Shown: positions 57,561-64,000 of the stretch, piece by piece
Position numbering within the stretch: the first letter of the stretch is position 1
Layout of the letters: every line of letters begins with the position of its first letter
NCBI GenBank assembly: GCA_037013685.1
Contig: CM072885.1
Location: forward strand, 64,893,785 to 64,957,784
Source of the DNA: Acridotheres tristis
Lineage: Eukaryota > Chordata > Aves > Passeriformes > Sturnidae
Reading direction: 5' to 3'
Length of the DNA stretch: 64,000 nucleotides
Notes under the pieces: model-generated
The model's input: the letters and a program-made list of their open reading frames with translations, nothing else
The model's database searches: none
What the model was told of the DNA's origin: nothing
Made by a program: the position numbers and the translations under genes

Positions 57561-59229
57561 ATCTTGGAGCTCATCTGCTCACCCCACTAACCCAGCTGAA
57601 AATTAACTGCACTAGGACACTACTCCTGGCTGTACCATGCCATGAGTGTGTGGGAGATGGGAAGTACTGCCCAAAGAAAATCTTGGAAGAAAGTGCACAC
57701 TGCTTCTTCAAAATGCCTCTGACAGCTCTTAAGTACTGGGCTTAATGCCATTTATTGATTTGTAACCACGGAGACAGTGCATGTTCCCAGTGTAAAGTGA
57801 GGGAAAAGCTCTTTTCCTTCACCTCCTCAAGGAGTGAACAATCCTGGAAAATGCTCTTACTCCTTGAAACCTCCCCAAGCCTTCACAGGAGGAACCAGCA
57901 AATTGTTTGCCTTCTCAGAGGCTGCTGCATTTTCACAAAGGTGGAGAAAATCAGCCATTCCTTGCAAACCAGCCTGGAGCAAAAAGGGCTAATCTATCCT
58001 GGGAGATGAGAGATAAACACACCAGAAAACCTTATCAGAGATTTGTCTTAACTTGCAAAGGTATTTTCTTTGATGAAAGAATCCAAACAGTTGTTTTAAA
58101 TGTTCTGTCTGCTAAGATTTGTTTTCAGAGATCTCTCTCACGTCATCCTGACAAATGAAGCCCTTCTGCATTAGGTTTTCTAATAAAGATCTTCACTTTC
58201 TGAATTAAAAATTCAAAGTGCAAAAAAACGCAATCAACAGAAAATTCAATTCAAAAAACAAAGGCTGAAGAATCGTGGATCCATATTTGTTCCAAGTGCA
58301 TGTTATTGGGAAATCCAAGTCCATTTCAGGAAGGATGGAGTGCTGGAGTGGGATCCCCGTGATTCAGTCTGGTGTGACCTGGAGTGTGATCAGCACTCAC
58401 CCATCAGCTGACAGCAAACTGGTGACATTTGCTGGAGAACTGATGAAGATTTGAGGAAAATGGGCAAAAAAGACCAGCTGCAGAGCATCAGAACCACAGG
58501 TAGGCACCAACGTTTTGAAAAAGAGGCACTAGAAATAGAAGGTATCAAAGAAACCCAGGTAATTTTAAACTACTTTTCTTTTCTCATAGTCTAAAACTCA
58601 GTCCTGCTGTTTAACCTGAGACACACTGGAGCTGTGTGGCCAATGAAACAAGCTGGTAACCTGCCAGAAAAAAAAAGTGTTTTGGATCGACTTGTCTGCT
58701 TTGCAAACTGTGCTTAAAAGCAAATTATACCTTCCTATTTTTGTTGGGAATTCAAAATGTTTGCTTTCAACATACAGTTTTTCCATTTTGAATGGTAACT
58801 CCCACTTTTTTGCATGTTGTGGTCAGAAACAGTACAAGTAAACTGTCTTTTTCATGAACAAAACATGAAAAGTTTTCTCTAACCCAGCTCTTGGAGACGG
58901 GATGGGAGGAAGAGCTTTGAGTCAACTCCAACAAAACTAAGAGTTAGTTGGCTGAACCCCTTGGTCTGTTATTTGTGTGGCTCCACTCCTGAAAGAGCAG
59001 CATCTCAGGCCTTTCTGCCATGGAGATGGCAAAGGTTTTTGGCGTGTCTTAGAGGCTGTTGATGGAGTGAACTGAGTCCCTGACACTGTACGAATGAGAG
59101 AGTGATGCTCGTGTCAGTGTAGCAAGGATCACTGCATTAAAACCTGCACCGTGTTTATCCTCAGCACTGAGGCAAACCGCTGGCATGGGCGCACTGCAGA
59201 TTTATTTAATTTAAGCAGATTTATTTAAC
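57561..59229. other. Gene-poor DNA
   Basis: No exon or repeat recognised before the CpG island. Confidence 0.5.
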
Positions 59230-59970
59230 CAGGGTGTCACTGGGTGCTCGGGGCCGCGGCCAGAGCCCTTCCCTTACCGAGGAGCGATTCGGGGGATCTG
59301 GGGCTGCTTCAGCCCGGGGACACTGTCGGGGTGCCGAGGTGGGCAGGGCAGGCCGGGTCCCGGGCACAGCAGCCCGGGCTGTTCGCAGGGAGGTGGCGGA
59401 GTCACGGCTCCTGCGGGTGTTTTGAGCCTGGACGTGTCCCTTGGTGTTCCGCCACGGGCTGCACTCCATGGTCCCTGAGGACTCTTCCAGCCCCAGCGAC
59501 GCTGCGATCGCCCGTGAGGGGCACCGCGAACCCGGCGGCTCCCTCATGGCCGGCCCCGGGAGCGGCGGCGGGCGGTGCCTCGGCCGGGCGGGGCAGAGCG
59601 GCGGCTCGGGGCCGCTCCCGGGGCCGCGGGCGGAGCGGGGCGGAGCGGGGCGGGCTCCGAGCGGAGCGGCGCGGGCGGGACGGCGGCGGGGGCTGCCCGG
59701 GAGCCGGCGGAGGCGCGGCCGCCCCGGGAGGGCTCTGCGCGATTCGGCCGCAGGTAAGGGAAGTTACTGAGACCCGCTCGGAGCCGACTGCGGCAACTTC
59801 GTGTCCCGGCGGGATCGCGCCGTGCCCTGCCCCGGCGGCTCCTCCTCTGCTGCCGCCATGGCCCGGGGCCCCCGGCAGCGGGGCCGGAGCCGGCCCGGGC
59901 CCGGGGACGGGAGCGCCGCGTGTGCCCGGAGCGGGGGGCAGCGGGGGGGCTGCTCTGCCATATCCTGCCA
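59230..59970 (+). promoter_or_regulatory. Strong CpG island, promoter of an unidentified gene
   Basis: A sharp block of very high GC and CpG density holds stacked GC boxes (agcggggcggagcggggcgg near 59634-59653). A good splice donor lies at 59753|59754 (gccgcag|gtaaggg) on the plus strand. The likely reading is a 5' exon of a rightward gene whose remaining exons lie beyond 64 kb. No protein could be recognised from the GC-rich open frames, including one starting at the ATG at 59858 (MARGPRQRGR). By human gene order POLDIP3 might be expected on this side, but nothing in the sequence identifies it. Confidence 0.75.
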
Positions 59971-60082
59971 GACTCTGTCCCCCTGCGTGTCCCTGTCCCC
60001 GCGCCCCTCCACATCCCGCCACCCTCTGTCCCCCTGCGTGTCCCTGTTCCTCTATGTGTCCCTGTCCCCGTGCCGCCTCCCG
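59971..60082. repeat. Degenerate C-rich minisatellite
   Basis: Repeated words 'tgtccccctgcgtgtccctg' and shorter variants, about 100 bases at the right edge of the CpG island. Confidence 0.7.
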
Positions 60083-63000
60083 GTGCTTTCGGCATTCCCG
60101 ACCTTCTGTGCCTTGTTTCTGTGCTGGACCTGACGTAACTTTTCGGGAAGTTTTGGGGAGAGTTTGGCAGTCTCCGGTTTAATCTTTTCAGGTTCTGGTA
60201 GGACGCTTCAGGCACTGGTGCTGTGAAACTGCAGTTAGGAGTTTTATCTAGAGCTAACAAATGTGGTGTGATTCAAGGCCTGGGGTTCTTACATCCTGTA
60301 ATTATTTTCTCGAGGTCTGTTTCTGCTTGAGCTGTGCCTTGGAAAAGCTGCCCTAGCTGTGCTTGCTCACACCGTGGCTGGGGTGCAGCTGGAGCTGTAA
60401 AAAGGTGCTTTACACCTCCGTGGTGTTCCTGGGGGGAAGGGAAGCTTTGGTGTTAAAGCTTGGCTGTGCTGTAACACGTGTGTGCTCCCTCGTGTGAGTG
60501 AGTGAGGAACACAAGGAAGAGTTTCAGGCTGGGCTTGGCTGTGCCTGAGCCTTCAGAGGCTCTGCTGGCTCTCCTTGTCCTGGCCCGAGCACAGCCACTG
60601 CCAGCAGCACCGTGTGCAGGCTCTGTGTGATTGCTCTGGCAGCACATTGAGCAATACAAGTGTCGCTGCATTCCAAAAAGTAAACAGCAGAAATGGGTCA
60701 CAGAGTGGGAATATCCTCCATGCTTACACCGTAGAGATTTGGGGAGGAAGATATCCCAGAATGTCAGCTTGGGATTTATTGCCTCTATTAAAGGGAGCAG
60801 CTATATCTTGAGGATTTACATTGGTGAAGGATGTAAGTAGAGGTTTCAGTAAAACTGGTGCTCTCAGTGAGGCAGCATGGCAGGCTGGTTTGAGAGGCAT
60901 TCTGGAAAGCAGGAAAGCAGAAAAGCAGAAATCTTCTTCAGCGCTCTGTTTCAAGTGCAGCAAAGATTTTGGCCTCTTAACTTCTTCACATCACTAAGGA
61001 ATGAAGAGCCAGAGCATTCCTTAGATGAGTTGAGTACCCATCCCATCCCAGTGGAGTTTTGGATTTAGCACAGCTTCTTGAGAAGCTGTATCAGAGGTGA
61101 GCTCCTGGCAGTGACAGTGGCTGTCAGTGGTGTGCCCTGGTGCTCACACGTGAGGATTGATGTTGCCATGCCAGGAGTGTGGAGTTGGTGTTTCTCTCCT
61201 CCCTGAAGGCAGCAGGAGCCCCACCTGCTTGCCTGGCTGTGAGGGGGCCCTGAGGAGCAGGTTCCCCCTTGGGCAGCCCATCTCCTGCCTTGAGCCCTGG
61301 GATTTCATCCACTGGCTGCACTGGGTGTAAGAGCTGTGCTGAGGAACGCTGCAGTTGGTTTGTCCTGTGTGTCTGCAGCAGACCCAGGCTCAGGAGAAAC
61401 TGGGTGAGGAACATTTCTGCTGTCCCTGACACACGGGATGGAGAGCCTTGAAACCAGGGATGTGACTTGGGGCAGGGAACTGTGGTGAATTCCATCTTTT
61501 TTCCTACTTAAATGCCCTGTCTGGGCTGTGCTGCCAGTGCAGTGTGACACACGTTGCAGGAAGGCCAGGGGTGCGCTGGAAATGTCTGTGGGGGTGCATG
61601 GGGAGGCTTTGCCTGTGACCCGTGGCAACAGGAGGGTAATTGTTCACATTCCTGACGTGACAGCCATTCCCAGCAGGCTGAGGCTCCCAGGTGGTGCTGC
61701 CGGCCTGTCTGGTCCCATTGCTGCCCGGTATGAGCAGGACAAAGTCTGGCCACTGCTCACTGGCCAGGTCAGGGTGGCCTGAGGACAGGCAGGGCTGTGT
61801 GTGATGAGGAGCTTGGTGCAGGCTCCTTCTGGAGGTTTTGTCTCTTTAATCCATCCCAATGGGGCTTCTCTGATGTTTCTTTCCCCACTTAAAGGAACAC
61901 TTTAGTGAAGTGGAAATCCTTTCCCTGAAGAGCTTTGAAACCAGCGAAGGTTTAGTCACTTTCTTGTCGGTGCTGTGATTGCATCAAACCAGGCCTTTGG
62001 CTTGCTGAGCACAAGGGAGTTGCTGTAAACTCCTCTGAGTTTCCTCCTTTGAGGAACTGACTGATTTTCTTTGTGGTCCTTTGTGTTTTTCTGGCAAGGT
62101 GGAGGGAGCAGGGAGAGGGGACCAGACCCCAAATCTGGGACAGATGTTCCAAAAACATATCCCTATCTCCTGAGGTGGTTCAAAACGGGTGCAAAACCCC
62201 CAAAATACCTCTGACTGGAGAGTCTGCTGTTTTGCAGTAGTTTTAATCAGAGAAAGTAGGAGCCCAACTATTAGGCAGGATTTCGAGGGGTGATAAAACA
62301 TCTTGTGTTGTTAGGGGTGGTCAGTAAAGCCCCTGTCCCACTGCTGAATTTGCATGCCCTTCCTTAAGGAGGTGCTGGTAACTTTTGCCTCAGCTGCTAA
62401 ATGGTGATGTGCAAGTTAGGCTGGTCTATCTGAGACAGCTTCTTCTCGTACTTGCCTTGGTGATTGTCAGGGCTTCAAAGCAGAACTGAAGTTATGTGGC
62501 TGCTTTAAAATGTGCCATTATGATCTGACCTGTATCTGCCTGGCCAAACCACATCTGTAAACTTACAAAAGTAAGGAATGGGTTTATTGGAAGGTTCAGG
62601 CAGGTTTTGTTGCGTTCTCTCTTCTTGTGTGGAACGTGTGCATGCAGCTGTGCATTAAGGATACATAAAAACACTTAATACCTTCATAAGTAAAACCACT
62701 TAATACCTTCCTGTACTTAGGCTAAATAGTGAGCCCCTTTCCTCATTAGTAATTGTGAGATTCCATTAGTCATCCCATTAGTCATCCCATTAGTGCCTTT
62801 GCTTTTGAATCCAGCCTAGGAGAGGTGAACTATGTTTCCTCATGCTTACTGCTGGTGTTTATGCCCACATGTTTATTTAGCATTTACTATAAATTCCCAC
62901 CCTGGCTGAGTGAAGATGGAGTGAGTGGTCATTTAATGACAGCTTCAAAAATCACAGGTGGCTCTTTGGAGATGTCTGGCTGGCAAGACAACCTTTGCAT

Positions 63001-63783
63001 CATATAGAAAAGGCTCTGTGCTATTCCCCAGAGATTACATCTCTTGGAAAAGTCAGCATCTAGTCCAGAATGAAAACTTGGTCCTCTTAGAGGTCAGTGT
63101 TTCTCTTGCCATGGGTTTGTTACTTGCACTTGTGTGTTTTCCAATTTGAGGCAACTTCAGCAGAGGTGATGATAAGTCCTGACATCTTTCAGTGGGTCTC
63201 TGGTGGGATCTTTGCTTTGGATCTCCCTCTGCCTAGGTAGAGTGCTCAGCTGGGAACATACGTTGAGATGTAGGGAATGATGCATTTTTCTGTTCTCTCA
63301 TTTTTATTCCCCTTCCTCTCTCTCACAAATTGACCTGCTTGTTGACTCAGCTCATACTGAAGACAGTGGCTGTTTCTTACTTTTCTAGTAGTGCTTGCTG
63401 CCAAAATAGTACTTTATTTGTGCTTAAAGGGTGGAATTTTCAATGAATAATTCAGTCATTGCACTGAATTCACAGTTGCTTGCCCTGTGTATGCTTGTAT
63501 TGCTCTTGCTATTGGCACATACAATTTCCTGGTGTCCTTTAGCTTCCAGAGCACTTTATTCCTATGTGACATCTGCAGTACGCAAGGAAAGTGTGCAGGA
63601 TTAAAACTTTCTTCTTTTTCCATTGGCTGTCTTTCTGTTTCTCTTAAAAGGCCAAGATAAACCAATTGTGTAAAAACCTGATTTCTTTCCTCAGTGAAGC
63701 TCTATTTAGATACAGGTTTTGCAGTGCACTGTAAGCTAAGCCTTTCTGCTCCCTGCCCCTGCCTGGATCATTTTTATTATTTA
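60083..63783. other. Probable first intron of the unidentified gene
   Basis: No coding exon recognised. Short open frames such as one at 60631-60840 match nothing known to me. A 12-base unit (cattagtcatcc) is repeated about three times at 62763-62795. Confidence 0.4.
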
Positions 63784-64000
63784 TCATGGAATCACAGCAT
63801 CTGTTAGGTTGGAAAAGACCTCCAAGGTCAATGAGCCCAATGTTTGACTGATCCCTACTTTGTTGCCCAGCCCAGAGAACTGAGTGCCACGTCCAGACCT
63901 TGCTTGGACACCTCCAGGATGGGGACAAACCTCCCTGGGCAGCCCCTTCCAGTGCCTGACCACTCTTTCCATGAAGAAATTTCCTGCTGATGTCCACCCT
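63784..64000 (-). mobile_element. CR1 LINE 3' end (-), runs off the window
   Basis: Reverse-complement CR1: 'atggaatcacagcatctgtt', 'aggttggaaaagacctccaa', 'gccccttccagtgcctgacc'. It continues past position 64000. Confidence 0.93.

Noticed and set aside
59244..60182. 312-codon plus-strand open frame in the CpG island
   Set aside because: Long open frames are expected in very GC-rich DNA. The peptide is low-complexity (G, A, R, P) and runs across the probable splice donor and a minisatellite.
60631..61068. Possible coding exons after the right-hand CpG island
   Set aside because: Open frames are short, lack convincing splice-site pairs and match no family I know.

Overview
This window is vertebrate nuclear DNA, almost certainly from a bird and probably a songbird. 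It has interrupted genes with GT-AG introns, about eighteen CR1 LINE fragments and no mammalian Alu, L1 or MIR-like sequence. It also holds an ERV LTR at about 12.86-13.59 kb that matches, from memory, an LTR type abundant in passerines. Gene density is low, and most of the sequence is intron, retroposon remains or plain intergenic DNA. There is nothing bacterial or phage-like.

Layout. 1-0.46 kb: the 3' tail of an upstream gene, repeated almost word for word just after A4GALT, which implies a second A4GALT-type gene just outside the window. 0.7-3.0 kb: two CR1 remnants. 4.1-7.26 kb: A4GALT (+), with a likely non-coding leader exon and one intronless coding exon. 7.35-9.97 kb: A4GALT 3' flank split by a 2.3-kb CR1. 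10.54-16.07 kb, perhaps to 17.03 kb: an EndoU-family poly(U)-specific endoribonuclease gene (-), six coding exons with fully consistent phases; its 5' end is not found. 17-24 kb: intergenic or upstream intron, with a three-copy minisatellite and a solo LTR with a target-site duplication. 24.33-38.86 kb: CYB5R3 (+), nine coding exons, 301 residues, with a CpG-island promoter built from a tandem array of cAMP-response elements. 38.9-59.2 kb: 3' flank and a long gene-poor stretch. 59.2-59.97 kb: a second strong CpG island with a likely first exon of an unidentified (+) gene running off the right edge.

The genes do not form one pathway. A4GALT acts in the Golgi, making Gal-alpha1,4-Gal (Pk/P1-type) glycans. 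The EndoU protein cleaves RNA at uridines. CYB5R3 is the membrane NADH-cytochrome b5 reductase of the ER and outer mitochondrial membrane. A4GALT next to CYB5R3 is also the human chromosome 22q13 arrangement; the antisense EndoU-family gene between them is not part of that human neighbourhood as I know it.

The most notable observations are the evidence for an A4GALT tandem duplication, the CRE/GC-box tandem-repeat promoter of CYB5R3, a GC-AG intron in CYB5R3, and a 95%-identical 68-bp direct repeat bracketing 1.5 kb of unexplained DNA. I found no clearly new biological system.
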